Notes: generated from the letters alone by a model not told the origin. A DNA stretch of 20,956 bases from an uncultured Erysipelotrichaceae bacterium (GCA_934675465.1 CAKUQM010000030.1:1-20956); one strand, 5' to 3'. Shown: positions 6,572 through 14,929, counted from the stretch's first letter. Program-made: numbers and translations.

Positions 6572-9049
6572 ATGATTAAAAATAGCGAAATAATTTATAA
6601 TTACATCTGCAAAAGAACTTTAAACTTAATTAAATCTAAAAAAATCGACGGAAATGGTGTCGATGCTACAGATATAGCGTTAGCTCTTAAACTAGAAAGA
6701 TCAAACGTATCTAGGGAATTAAATGCTTTATGGAAGAAAGGCTACATAATTAAAATTGGAGGTAGACCGGTTTTGTTTTTGGATCACAAAGCATTGAGTG
6801 ATGCTTTCCCACATGCTTCCTTGCCTTCTTTTATTCCAAAAAACACATCTCTTATCAATTATCTAAATGAAAAAGATGATGTCCAACATGAAAAACATAA
6901 AAATTATGATTATGACCTAGACAACATAATTGGTTCTAATGGGTCTTTAACGGCAGAGATAGAAAAAGCAAAAGCTGCTGTATCATATCCACCATATGGT
7001 TTGTGTACAATTGTAAGTGGCAATCCAGGTACAGGGAAATCTACTTTCACTAAGGGGATGATTAACTTTGCTTTAAGCAACAATATTCGCTCAAACCATG
7101 TTCCAACAACTTTTGTTTCATGTCGTAACTATAATGATGCTATTTCCTTCGAAAAATATTTTTTTGGTTATGTAGAAAATGGAGAGAAAAAACGCGGCCT
7201 TATTTCAAAAAGTAATGATGGTTTCATCGTTCTTGAAAACATTGAGTATCTTTATCCATCTACTCTAAACTTACTTATGTCAACAATATCTACAGGATAC
7301 TATAACAACATTAATTCTTTGGAAGAATTAAAGCTCAAGGCTATGATAATCTTAACAACCGATTTGCCTTTAGAAAATGAAAAAATCAAAAATTTATCAT
7401 CTTATATTCCTGTTAAAATCACATTAAGAGATATTGATTCAAGAGGAAGCTACGAAAAAATAGAATTAATTTTGGATTTATTTTCAAAAGAAGTCAAATC
7501 TATCAAACGCAACGTCAAAGTTTCAAAAGATGTTATTTATTGGTTATCAACAAATCACTATAATTTGAATACAACTCAACTTAAGAATGACATTAAAAAC
7601 ACACTATCTAACGCTCATTTTGATTCTATTAATGCTGGTTCACCTATAGTAAATGTATCTCTAAATCACATACCAACAAACTTGCTAGCATTAAACAGAA
7701 GCCGCTTAGATAAACAAGCGATTAGTTCTAATGTATTAAACATAATCGACTCTAACTTCTTCTATTTTGATAGTGAAGGTAATTCAGATGAGTATACAAA
7801 ATATCGCAACTACCCTAGTTTAAGTGCTTCACACCTCATGTCACAATTCGTTGATGAATTCAATGTTAACTTAGATACTTTAACTGACATGGATAACTAT
7901 GTAAGTGAGAATATAAATTGTTTAGCTAGTCTTGACGATGTTCAACTTAAGGGTTTAAGAAAAAATATAAATCCATATGTTTTACAAGTGGTTAAAACTT
8001 ATCTTTTAAATGACAAAAAATATTCCGATCTTTATAAGCATCAAGAATTGTTGTATGGTATTTTACTTCATATTACAAATTCAATAGATAGATATCAAAA
8101 CAATTCTCCTAAAAACCCTGCAGTCAATGTTTCATCTGCTAGTGCTAAACTATATCCAATTGAGTATTCATTAGCAAACGATATTATGACAAGCATATCA
8201 GAACGTTTTAATATTTGTTTTGACTCACGTGAAATTGATTTTTTATGTAATTATTTAGTAATCACTAACAACTGGGTAAATAAATCAAAAATAGCAGTTC
8301 TTGTTATTGCCCACGGTGAAAATATTGCTTCAGATATGATTAATTTTATAAAAGACACAATCGATGGAGAATACTTTGTTGATTCTATCGATTTTAGAAA
8401 AGATATTCAACTAAATGATTTAATGGAAATCGCCTGTGTAAAAGCAATCAATATTAACCAAGGACTTGGTGTTCTTATCGTCACCGATAAAGAACCTTTG
8501 CTAACGGTAGGAGATTATATAATGCGAAAAACAGGAATTCTTACAAAAACTATTAATCCATTGTCTCTAACGCTTTTAATTGACATTATTAAAAAAGTTA
8601 AGTCACCTGGAATTGATTTATCTTCGTTCAACAATAAAAATTCCGCCGTTTCTATATCTCCATTATTAGATGATGAGAGGAATAAATTTATTGAGAACAT
8701 AACTGATAGAGTTATAGCAAAAACATTAGTGTTTTTAGATGCAAAAAAAGCGGTAAAAATTTTGAGTTCATGCCTTAACACCGAACTTGAAAAATTAGAT
8801 GTAACTTACAGTGATGAAATAGCAGCTAAATACTTATGCCACACTGCAAACATGCTTGAAAGAGTGATAAAAAATGAGCCATGGGAAAATCAAAACTTAA
8901 ATAAATTCATTCGCTCATATCCAAAACTAATGGAAATTACTGAACATTCATTGGAAACAGCTTCTAATTCTTTTGGCATTAAAATACCCAAAAATGAGTT
9001 AGTTTTTATAGCTGAAATATTTTTGCCATACATTAACGAACAATATTAA
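6572..9049 (+). CDS. LevR-type PRD regulator with degenerate AAA+ domain
   Basis: This 825-residue protein follows the LevR plan: winged-helix region (about 1-75), AAA+ domain (about 115-350) with Walker A GNPGTGKST (150-158), PRD1 (about 455-570, His500), an EIIA-Man-like domain (about 573-680, His581 in AHG) and a PRD2-like end (about 705-825, His757). LevR proteins are controlled by PTS phosphorylation and activate mannose-family PTS operons; this one is divergent from such an operon. The AAA+ core is odd. The GAFTGA loop expected after FFGY (197-200) is absent, Walker B DEV is replaced by ENI, and the usual RRRIP near residue 280 reads SSYIP. It probably cannot activate sigma-54 polymerase and may act as an ordinary DNA-binding regulator. 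No EIIB-like domain is obvious. The ATG has only a weak ribosome site. Confidence 0.88.
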   Translation: MIKNSEIIYNYICKRTLNLIKSKKIDGNGVDATDIALALKLERSNVSRELNALWKKGYIIKIGGRPVLFLDHKALSDAFPHASLPSFIPKNTSLINYLNEKDDVQHEKHKNYDYDLDNIIGSNGSLTAEIEKAKAAVSYPPYGLCTIVSGNPGTGKSTFTKGMINFALSNNIRSNHVPTTFVSCRNYNDAISFEKYFFGYVENGEKKRGLISKSNDGFIVLENIEYLYPSTLNLLMSTISTGYYNNINSLEELKLKAMIILTTDLPLENEKIKNLSSYIPVKITLRDIDSRGSYEKIELILDLFSKEVKSIKRNVKVSKDVIYWLSTNHYNLNTTQLKNDIKNTLSNAHFDSINAGSPIVNVSLNHIPTNLLALNRSRLDKQAISSNVLNIIDSNFFYFDSEGNSDEYTKYRNYPSLSASHLMSQFVDEFNVNLDTLTDMDNYVSENINCLASLDDVQLKGLRKNINPYVLQVVKTYLLNDKKYSDLYKHQELLYGILLHITNSIDRYQNNSPKNPAVNVSSASAKLYPIEYSLANDIMTSISERFNICFDSREIDFLCNYLVITNNWVNKSKIAVLVIAHGENIASDMINFIKDTIDGEYFVDSIDFRKDIQLNDLMEIACVKAININQGLGVLIVTDKEPLLTVGDYIMRKTGILTKTINPLSLTLLIDIIKKVKSPGIDLSSFNNKNSAVSISPLLDDERNKFIENITDRVIAKTLVFLDAKKAVKILSSCLNTELEKLDVTYSDEIAAKYLCHTANMLERVIKNEPWENQNLNKFIRSYPKLMEITEHSLETASNSFGIKIPKNELVFIAEIFLPYINEQY

Positions 9050-9178
9050 AAGAATCAAAAAGTTTAAATATTCAGCTGAAGTGGGATCTACTACTCCTGT
9101 CTTATAAAATAATTTTATCTTTATCACGACTCAATACTAATCTATATTTATAAATCGTATTTTTTAAATAATACCACT

Positions 9179-9311
9179 AGGTGCAATCTAACACATCAAA
9201 AAGTACCGCACAGGTGCAAATCAGTATCCAAAAAAGTACCCAAAAGGTGCAATTCATAATACTAAAAAATGCCCTACAGGTGCAAACCATGATAAAATAA
9301 GCCTGTACAGG
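9179..9311 (+). repeat. 33-base degenerate tandem repeats upstream of the ATPase gene
   Basis: AGGTGCAA occurs at 9179, 9212, 9245 and 9278, exactly 33 bases apart. A second block ends each unit, most clearly AAAAAGTACC in units 1 and 2 and changed in units 3 and 4. A fifth, changed copy (AGGAGGAC, 9309) comes 31 bases later and is the ribosome site of the next gene, partly inside a perfect palindrome CCTGTACAGG (9302-9311). The spacing is a multiple of three and AGG TGC is in frame with the ATPase, but stop codons interrupt units 3 and 4. The rest of the 9050-9319 gap shows no gene. Confidence 0.75.
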
Positions 9312-9319
9312 AGGACTAT

Positions 9320-10663
9320 ATGGATAGACTTGCTTTGAACGATCTAATTGAATGGAACAATAATAAATTCAGAAAACCATTAATTGTATGGGGAGCTAGA
9401 CAGGTAGGTAAAACATACTTAATACTAGAATTATTTGCCAAACAGTATTACCCAGACAATTATTTATACATCGATTTTAAATACGAAGATGAAATCAGAG
9501 ACTTTTGTTTTGAAACAGCTAATGCTCAAAAGATTATTGAATTCATATCTCTACAAAAAGATATAGATATAAACGAAAATACTCTTTTAATCTTTGATGA
9601 AGTTCAAGAATGTCCAAATATTATTTCTGCCCTTAAATACTTCTGTCAAAACTATAGAGAAATACCAGTTATAGCTACCGGTTCTATGGTACGTGTAAAA
9701 CTTCAAAGAGAAGTTTCTAATAAACAATTCTTATTCCCAGTAGGCAAGATAGATCAAATTAATATCTTCCCTATGTCGTTTGATGAATTTCTTTTAAACG
9801 CCAACCATAATCTATATAAAGCGGTATTAGATGCTTATAACAGTAAAAAACCATTGAGTAATCAGATACATGAAATGGCTCTAGACTATGTATATAAATA
9901 TTTATTAGTAGGAGGAATGCCAGAAGTTGTTGATGTTTATTTAAATGGTGGTAGTCTTTTAGATTCTCAAAGAATACTTAAAACCTTATATGATAACTAT
10001 CTATCAGATATGGAACTATACCAAGCAAGCAGAGAATCAATTGTTCGTTCTAGGTTGTTATTTGAAAATATCTATAAAGAATTAAATAAAGAAGCTAAAA
10101 ACTTCTCACCTGGACTTCTAAAAGAAAACAGTAAGACTCGTGACTACTATACCGCAATTAATTGGTTATCAATGGCACATATAATAAACCAATCATTCCA
10201 GTTAAAGGAACATATATCCATGCCACTTATTCAAGAAAACGAATCTTACTTTAGATTATATTTAAATGATATAGGCATGTTCTCTTATCAAAGCGATATC
10301 AACGCTGCATCTTTCTTATCTAATGATAGAGAAAATGTTCTATCAGGTATTTTCTATGAAAACTTTGTCGCAAATGAATTAAAAGTTAAAGGACTCAGTC
10401 TATTCTATTGGAAAGGTAAAGACTCAGCTGAGCTCGAATTCATTGTAGAATCAAACAACAAACTATATCCTATTGATGTTAAAAAGAATAAAGGTTCGCT
10501 TAATTCCCTTAAGAAATTCTCTGCCCACAATAAATTTGAATTTGCGATAAAAGTATCAAGAAACAATTATGGCTACAACGAAACTCAAAAGCTATTAACA
10601 GTTCCATTTTACTTTGTACCATTTATGGCAAACGACCTTGCGAAAGGAACAATGACAATCTAG
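9320..10663 (+). CDS. AAA ATPase with DUF4143 (COG1373-type ATP-binding protein)
   Basis: This 447-residue protein has an N-terminal AAA_14-type ATPase domain with Walker A GARQVGKT (25-32), Walker B LLIFDEVQECP (Asp93/Glu94) and a sensor-like VIATGSM. It continues with a DUF4143 region from about residue 190. Near the end, ELEFIV then IDVK (371-388) resembles the core of PD-(D/E)XK nuclease folds, as is common in DUF4143. Family function is unknown; these genes often occur in many copies in gut and oral bacteria and vary between strains. AGGAGG precedes the ATG by five bases. It is preceded by a 33-base repeat array and followed 10 bases later by a HAD gene, so it may head a three-gene transcript with that gene and rarA. 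No frameshift is seen. Confidence 0.9.
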   Translation: MDRLALNDLIEWNNNKFRKPLIVWGARQVGKTYLILELFAKQYYPDNYLYIDFKYEDEIRDFCFETANAQKIIEFISLQKDIDINENTLLIFDEVQECPNIISALKYFCQNYREIPVIATGSMVRVKLQREVSNKQFLFPVGKIDQINIFPMSFDEFLLNANHNLYKAVLDAYNSKKPLSNQIHEMALDYVYKYLLVGGMPEVVDVYLNGGSLLDSQRILKTLYDNYLSDMELYQASRESIVRSRLLFENIYKELNKEAKNFSPGLLKENSKTRDYYTAINWLSMAHIINQSFQLKEHISMPLIQENESYFRLYLNDIGMFSYQSDINAASFLSNDRENVLSGIFYENFVANELKVKGLSLFYWKGKDSAELEFIVESNNKLYPIDVKKNKGSLNSLKKFSAHNKFEFAIKVSRNNYGYNETQKLLTVPFYFVPFMANDLAKGTMTI

Positions 10664-10673
10664 GTTTATAATT

Positions 10674-11324
10674 ATGAGTATGATTAAATTAGTTATTTTT
10701 GATGTAGATGGAACATTAGTAGACTCTGAAACTGTATATGTTAAAGCTGCTCTAAAAAATCTAGAAGTAAACCACTACAATATTCCTATGTCAGCCATCA
10801 TGGGCATCATAGGCCAAAATAGAATTGCAGGACAAAAACTTATCGAAAGCACTCAAGATGATTCTTTTAACTATGATAAATACTTACAAGATTTTAGAAA
10901 AATAAGAGATGAACTTCTAGAAAAAGAACCATACAAACTTAAAAAAGGAGCTCTTAATATCCTTAACTATTGTAAGGAACATAATATTAAAATGGCCATT
11001 GCCACATCAACATATAGGGAGAAACAAGTAAAAGTGCTTACTAATTTAGGTATCATAGACTACTTCGACTACATGGTATTTGGTGATGAAATCAAAAATT
11101 CTAAACCAGCACCAGATATCTACCTAAAAGTATATGAACACTATAATCTTGATAAAGATGAAATGATTATCTATGAAGACTCTAATAATGGTATCTTATC
11201 AGGCTATAATGCAGGAATTAGAGTAGTATATATTAAAGATATAGTAGATGTTAAAGAAGAAACATTAGCTCTATGTTATAAACAAGTAAAAGACTTAGAT
11301 GAAGGAATAGAATTATTAAGATGA
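10674..11324 (+). CDS. HAD-family hydrolase, beta-phosphoglucomutase-like
   Basis: This 216-residue protein shows all HAD motifs: DVDGTLVDSE (Asp10, Asp12), a helical cap (about 16-85), motif II ATSTYREK, the lysine in KNSKPAPDIY and IYEDSNNGI. It belongs to the group of sugar-phosphate phosphatases and phosphomutases and is a distant relative of the HAD protein at 2408-3058. The second in-frame ATG (codon 3) is an alternative start. Its TGA stop overlaps the ATG of rarA by four bases (ATGA), so the two genes are translationally coupled. That pairing may be transcriptional convenience. A role in removing damaged or toxic phosphates is possible but unproven. Confidence 0.9.
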   Translation: MSMIKLVIFDVDGTLVDSETVYVKAALKNLEVNHYNIPMSAIMGIIGQNRIAGQKLIESTQDDSFNYDKYLQDFRKIRDELLEKEPYKLKKGALNILNYCKEHNIKMAIATSTYREKQVKVLTNLGIIDYFDYMVFGDEIKNSKPAPDIYLKVYEHYNLDKDEMIIYEDSNNGILSGYNAGIRVVYIKDIVDVKEETLALCYKQVKDLDEGIELLR

Positions 11325-12580
11325 ACACAAAACCATTGGCATATCGCCTTAGACCTGAAACATTAGATGATATTATTGGTCAACAACATTTAGTAGGTGA
11401 AAAAGGAATTATCAGAAAGTGCCTTGAAAAAGGAAATATCTTTTCATCTATCTTCTTTGGACCTCCAGGCATTGGTAAGACTACCCTTGCTGAAGTGATT
11501 GCTAAAGAATTACACAAACCATGTAGAAGATTTAATGCGGTAACAGGTAATAAAAAAGACTTAGATGCTATCTTTGTAGAAGCTGATTTAAGTGGTCAAT
11601 TAATCTTAATATGCGATGAGGTTCATCGTCTAAATAAAGATAAACAAGACTTATTACTGCCACATGTTGAGAAAGGAAATATTATCCTAATCGGTTGTAC
11701 TACAGCCAACCCCTATCATTCTATTAATCCAGCTATTAGAAGTAGATGTCATCTATTTGAACTTAAAGCCTTATCTAAAGACGATGTTAAACAAGCTTTA
11801 TTAAAAGCCATTTCTAATAAAGATGGATTAAATGATTCGTGTACTATTTCTGATGATGCGCTAAGCTTGATTGCTGAAGTAGCCAATGGTGATATTAGAT
11901 TTGCCCTTAATGTCTTAGAATTATCTTCTTTTATTTGTCAAAATAACAAGATAGAAGTAGAAGATGTTAAGGAACAATGTAAGGTAGCTAATCAAAGAAC
12001 CTTTGCCTCAGAAGATGGCCATTATGATTTATTATCAGCCCTACAAAAATCAATAAGAGGATCTGATGTCAATGGTGCATTATACTACTTAGCACTACTT
12101 GCTCAATCAAACGATGAAGCATCTATCTCAAGAAGACTTGTTGTCATTGCCTATGAAGACATCGGCTTGGCTAACCCCCAACTTGTAGCTAGAACATTGG
12201 ATGCTTGTAAGGCAGCTGAAGCAGTAGGCTTTCCTGAAGCTATCATCCCTTATGGCATTCAAATAATTGATCTATGTCTATCTCCTAAGTCTAGAACTGG
12301 TGTTGATGCGGTACATAGAGCACAAGCTTTAGTTAATTCAAAAGCCTATGATATGCCAAAGTATCTAAGACTAACTCCAGTTGGACTTACTGATGATGAA
12401 AAGTATTCATATGATCGTTATGATTGTTTCCATAGAATTCAATATTTACCTGATGAAATTAAAAACGTTGAATTCATTAATGACTTCAACGTTAATAGAT
12501 ATGAACAACAATTAAAACAAGTATATGAAGAACTTAAGAAAACTAAACGAACTAACAATCTTAAGCAACTATACAAATAA
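11321..12580 (+). CDS. rarA: Replication-associated recombination protein A (RarA/MgsA)
   Basis: This 419-residue protein, close to the roughly 420 residues of Bacillus subtilis RarA, is the clamp-loader-like AAA+ ATPase that acts at stalled replication forks. It opens with LAYRLRPETLDDIIGQQHLVG, then Walker A GPPGIGKTT (from 47), Walker B LILICDEVHR (Asp99/Glu100), sensor 1 IGCTTANPYHSINPAIRSRC and the C-terminal tetramerisation region with RRLVVIAYEDIGLANPQ. The ATG overlaps the HAD stop codon. It is the most housekeeping-like gene of the block and ends one base before the stop of the convergent pilin gene, with no terminator in between. Confidence 0.96.
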   Translation: MNTKPLAYRLRPETLDDIIGQQHLVGEKGIIRKCLEKGNIFSSIFFGPPGIGKTTLAEVIAKELHKPCRRFNAVTGNKKDLDAIFVEADLSGQLILICDEVHRLNKDKQDLLLPHVEKGNIILIGCTTANPYHSINPAIRSRCHLFELKALSKDDVKQALLKAISNKDGLNDSCTISDDALSLIAEVANGDIRFALNVLELSSFICQNNKIEVEDVKEQCKVANQRTFASEDGHYDLLSALQKSIRGSDVNGALYYLALLAQSNDEASISRRLVVIAYEDIGLANPQLVARTLDACKAAEAVGFPEAIIPYGIQIIDLCLSPKSRTGVDAVHRAQALVNSKAYDMPKYLRLTPVGLTDDEKYSYDRYDCFHRIQYLPDEIKNVEFINDFNVNRYEQQLKQVYEELKKTKRTNNLKQLYK

Positions 12581-12581
12581 T

Positions 12582-13505
12582 CTATTTTGGCAAATCATTT
12601 TTGAAATCTGGATATTCTTGTTCAACATACTTTTCATATGCCTTGTATGCATCGTCTAATGTAGCATATTCTGTTTTACCATTAGTATACTTAGCATAGC
12701 CACCTTTATTATTTATGTAATCAGCTATCGCAACATAGTCGCCAACATACTTATTATTTCTCTTTGCCGTAGTTGAATCAGATATACAATATGTTCCATT
12801 TGGTTTGGCAATAATCACAGGTATTTGTTTACCTACACCAACTTCATTTGTATCAACACATGTCCAAAAAACATATGAATAAGGAGTACTACTGTTTAAC
12901 GAACTCTTTGGATCTGCTAGAAACGCCCATGTTCCATAATCCAACAAACTATTTTCACCCTTATATTTTTCGATTTCTTTTTTCATAGGAGTAGAACCGC
13001 TATTAGAATCAACTTCTAACATATACTGGTTACTATACGTTGTTAAAAAACCAGTCTTATCAAGAATAGCCCTTAAATCCTCACCATAATTTATATTAGG
13101 ACCACTAGTAGTCTTTTCACCACTCCAGTTAAAGATAACACCAACACCATCTTGATAAGAAACGACACAAGTACCATTCTTGCCAGGAACACCCTTCCAA
13201 TTAGCTGTATCACCATCACCCTTAGAATGACTTATATCATCGAAAGTAATAGTGTCATGATATTGCCAATCATATACAGTTTGACTTAATTTAACTTCCA
13301 CCGTTTTAGTGGTATCACCATTTAAACTAGCAACATATACTTCAGTATAAGCCGCTCTAACCAAAGAGATATCATTGTCCTCACGACTCTTTTCTATTTG
13401 ATTAGCATAGACGGGCAAGGCAAAACCAACAAGAATACCTATAATCATCACAACTGTTAATAACTCACCTAAGGTAAAGCCCTTAATATCTCTTCTAAAA
13501 CGCAT
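12582..13505 (-). CDS. Orphan type IV prepilin-like protein
   Basis: The 307-residue protein begins with a class III (prepilin) signal: a short basic leader MRFRRDIKG, the cleavage site after Gly9, then FTLGELL with the conserved Glu at mature position 5, followed by a hydrophobic helix to about residue 35. Mature pilin-like proteins form pili, pseudopili or competence fibres after cleavage by a prepilin peptidase. The remaining part is a hydrophilic, Tyr/Gly/Ser-rich domain with no family I recognise; it is longer than a typical major pilin. No pilus ATPase, platform protein or peptidase is in the window, so it depends on genes elsewhere. There is no ribosome site. A TATAAT sits so close that the transcript should start at the ATG itself. 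Confidence 0.85.
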   Translation of the reverse strand: MRFRRDIKGFTLGELLTVVMIIGILVGFALPVYANQIEKSREDNDISLVRAAYTEVYVASLNGDTTKTVEVKLSQTVYDWQYHDTITFDDISHSKGDGDTANWKGVPGKNGTCVVSYQDGVGVIFNWSGEKTTSGPNINYGEDLRAILDKTGFLTTYSNQYMLEVDSNSGSTPMKKEIEKYKGENSLLDYGTWAFLADPKSSLNSSTPYSYVFWTCVDTNEVGVGKQIPVIIAKPNGTYCISDSTTAKRNNKYVGDYVAIADYINNKGGYAKYTNGKTEYATLDDAYKAYEKYVEQEYPDFKNDLPK

Positions 13506-13511
13506 GAAAGT

Positions 13512-13541
13512 ATTATATACAATTAACTGTATTATTAAACA
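13512..13541 (-). promoter_or_regulatory. Candidate leaderless promoter of the pilin gene
   Basis: On the minus strand TATAAT (13517-13512) is followed by six bases (ACTTTC) and then the ATG. Normal start-site spacing therefore puts +1 on the A of the start codon. The -35 region is weak (TTTAAT or GTTTAA at 16-17 bases). No Shine-Dalgarno sequence lies between. Confidence 0.5.
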
Positions 13542-13603
13542 AAAAAAATTACATGTTTAAACAAATTATCACCAAATACTATCAAAAAAGTTTTTAGAGC
13601 TTT

Positions 13604-14647
13604 TTAATCTATATCGTAATGTGCATTAATATATTCCTCAAATAATGGCAAAGTAAAATATAAATATCCCCTTGTACCGCCATCTACAATTCCTTTTTTA
13701 ATAAGTCTTTGTCGATACGGATTGAACTCGTTAGTACTCATATTTAAAAGATCTCTTATATCTTTAATTCTTTTACTATCTGTATCCACAATTGCCTTTG
13801 TGACCAAGCGATCCTTTATAGAAAGTTCAGACCACAACTTATCATAAACAAATTCACTTAGATACTGTTCATATTCACTTAATATTGAATTATAATCCCC
13901 ACCAGCATTCCACGTTAGATATCCAAGGACTTGAAACGCAAAAGGATATCCTTTTGTAAGCTTTGCCATTTCTAAAGCTTCAGAATTTGCAAATTTAAAT
14001 ATGCTTTGATATTTAGCTGCAATCGCCGAAATATTTAATGGTTGTAATTGAATTTTTGGCGCACGATACAAGAAAGTCAAATTCTTTTCATTCTGCAATT
14101 CATCTATATTTTCATATAGTCCAGTACCAAGCAAAAATACAGGTAATTCTTGTCTTACAAATATTTGAAAAGAACCCGCAAAAACCTTCATATATTCATT
14201 ATTAGACATCTCATCAATGCAGAATAATACGCGCTTTCCTTCCTTTTGGATTTTTTTAAGAATTGTTACAATGGCAGTTTCTGAATCAGTAATCTGGGTT
14301 GCCCCATCAATAGATACACCAAAACCAAAAAAAGATAAATCGATTTTAGAAGATTTAATCAACTTAGAAACAAGATGATTACTATACAATTTAGAAAGAA
14401 TTGCCTGTAATAAATCAGTCGCTGGATTTAACTCCAAAACAATCCAGTCTGGGCGCTTACCTAACTCCTGACAAATATTCGACATCATTACGGTTTTACC
14501 AGAACCTCTAACTCCTGTAATGATAAACATCTGTTGATTGATAGTCTCTGAGGTGAACGCATCAAGAATCTCATTATTTTGTACAGGTCTTTCTACAGAT
14601 TCCAACGGGTTTTTCCCAAAAGTTAATGTAAATGGATTTGCCATCAT
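13604..14647 (-). CDS. AAA ATPase with C-terminal winged-helix-like region
   Basis: This 347-residue protein has Walker A GVRGSGKT (45-52), Walker B RVLFCIDEM (Asp145/Glu146), a sensor-like LLGTGLYENI, and a C-terminal part (about 270-345) that looks like a winged helix: KDRLVTKAI, then MSTNEFNPYRQRLIKKGIV and GTRGYLYFTLPLFEEYI. The layout recalls Orc1/Cdc6-like and STAND-type ATPases that bind DNA. Function is unknown; it is not related to the ATPase-DUF4143 gene beyond the AAA fold. The start ATG-ATG has AAGGAG just upstream. Three copies of a 17-base motif at 29-base steps precede it, which may be its own operator. It is a single-gene unit between the pilin gene and the alpha-glucoside region. 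Confidence 0.87.
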   Translation of the reverse strand: MMANPFTLTFGKNPLESVERPVQNNEILDAFTSETINQQMFIITGVRGSGKTVMMSNICQELGKRPDWIVLELNPATDLLQAILSKLYSNHLVSKLIKSSKIDLSFFGFGVSIDGATQITDSETAIVTILKKIQKEGKRVLFCIDEMSNNEYMKVFAGSFQIFVRQELPVFLLGTGLYENIDELQNEKNLTFLYRAPKIQLQPLNISAIAAKYQSIFKFANSEALEMAKLTKGYPFAFQVLGYLTWNAGGDYNSILSEYEQYLSEFVYDKLWSELSIKDRLVTKAIVDTDSKRIKDIRDLLNMSTNEFNPYRQRLIKKGIVDGGTRGYLYFTLPLFEEYINAHYDID

Positions 14648-14662
14648 CTTTTCTCCTTATCT

Positions 14663-14737
14663 TTTTACTGTTCTTTACTCTTTTTAAATACTTTTACTGT
14701 TCTTTACTGTTACGCTTTTATTTTACTATTCTTTACT
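14663..14737 (-). repeat. Three 17-base direct repeats at 29-base spacing upstream of the AAA gene
   Basis: TTTTACTGTTCTTTACT (plus-strand reading) lies at 14663-14679 and 14692-14708, and with one change (A for G) at 14721-14737. The steps are exactly 29 bases. On the minus strand each copy contains two AGTAAA half-sites 10 bases apart, one helical turn. The step is not a multiple of three, so this is not coding. It looks like an iteron-style binding array ending 15 bases before the ATPase start. Confidence 0.75.
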
Positions 14738-14740
14738 GTT

Positions 14741-14929
14741 TTATACAATTAGGCAAACATTATCTTTTATAGAACAAAGAGTTATTCGTGCTTGTGTACA
14801 TATAGCCGGATTTACTTGTGAAAAAACATATGTAGGAATAGAAGCAGCAAAACCATCACCTAATTCACCACTTGAGAATGCTGCATCATTAACATCTTTT
14901 AATAAAATCAACTCTCCCTGTTCAGGAGA
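14741..14929 (-). pseudogene. Remnant of a PTS EIIA-Glc (crr-type) domain
   Basis: The minus strand downstream of the GH4 gene reads, in one open frame, SPEQGELILLKDVNDAAF then SSGELGDGFA. This is the N-terminal pattern of EIIA-Glc domains (P..GE...L..V.D..FssG.lGdG.A). It then continues as a poorly matching tail (YVFSQVNPAI, ARITLCS) to a TAA at 14741-14743. The phosphorylated-His region of the family is missing, there is no start codon, and the piece ends against the 29-base repeats. It is about 60 codons of a normal 150 or so. It probably once supplied the EIIA for the EIICB protein of the same operon. The first codons overlap the inverted repeat at 14901-14941. Confidence 0.65.

Noticed and set aside
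8515..8781. 88-residue minus-strand open frame inside the LevR-type gene
   Set aside because: Shadow of the long, well-supported gene on the other strand, with no ribosome site.
9179..9311. 33-base repeats as a CRISPR array
   Set aside because: Units are imperfect, the conserved blocks are only about 8 and 10 bases, there is no room for spacers, and no cas genes are near.
12570..12600. Possible bidirectional terminator between rarA and the pilin gene
   Set aside because: The two stop codons are one base apart and no convincing stem is seen there; the transcripts may simply overlap.
13582..13605. AAAAAG...CTTTTT stem just after the AAA ATPase stop codon as a terminator
   Set aside because: The stem is only six A/T-rich pairs with a 9-base loop; too weak to list as a feature.
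14741..14929. Cys/Ser/Thr-rich small open frame as a lantibiotic-like precursor
   Set aside because: Its first half fits the EIIA-Glc pattern much better, there is no start codon or modification gene, and it ends against repeats.
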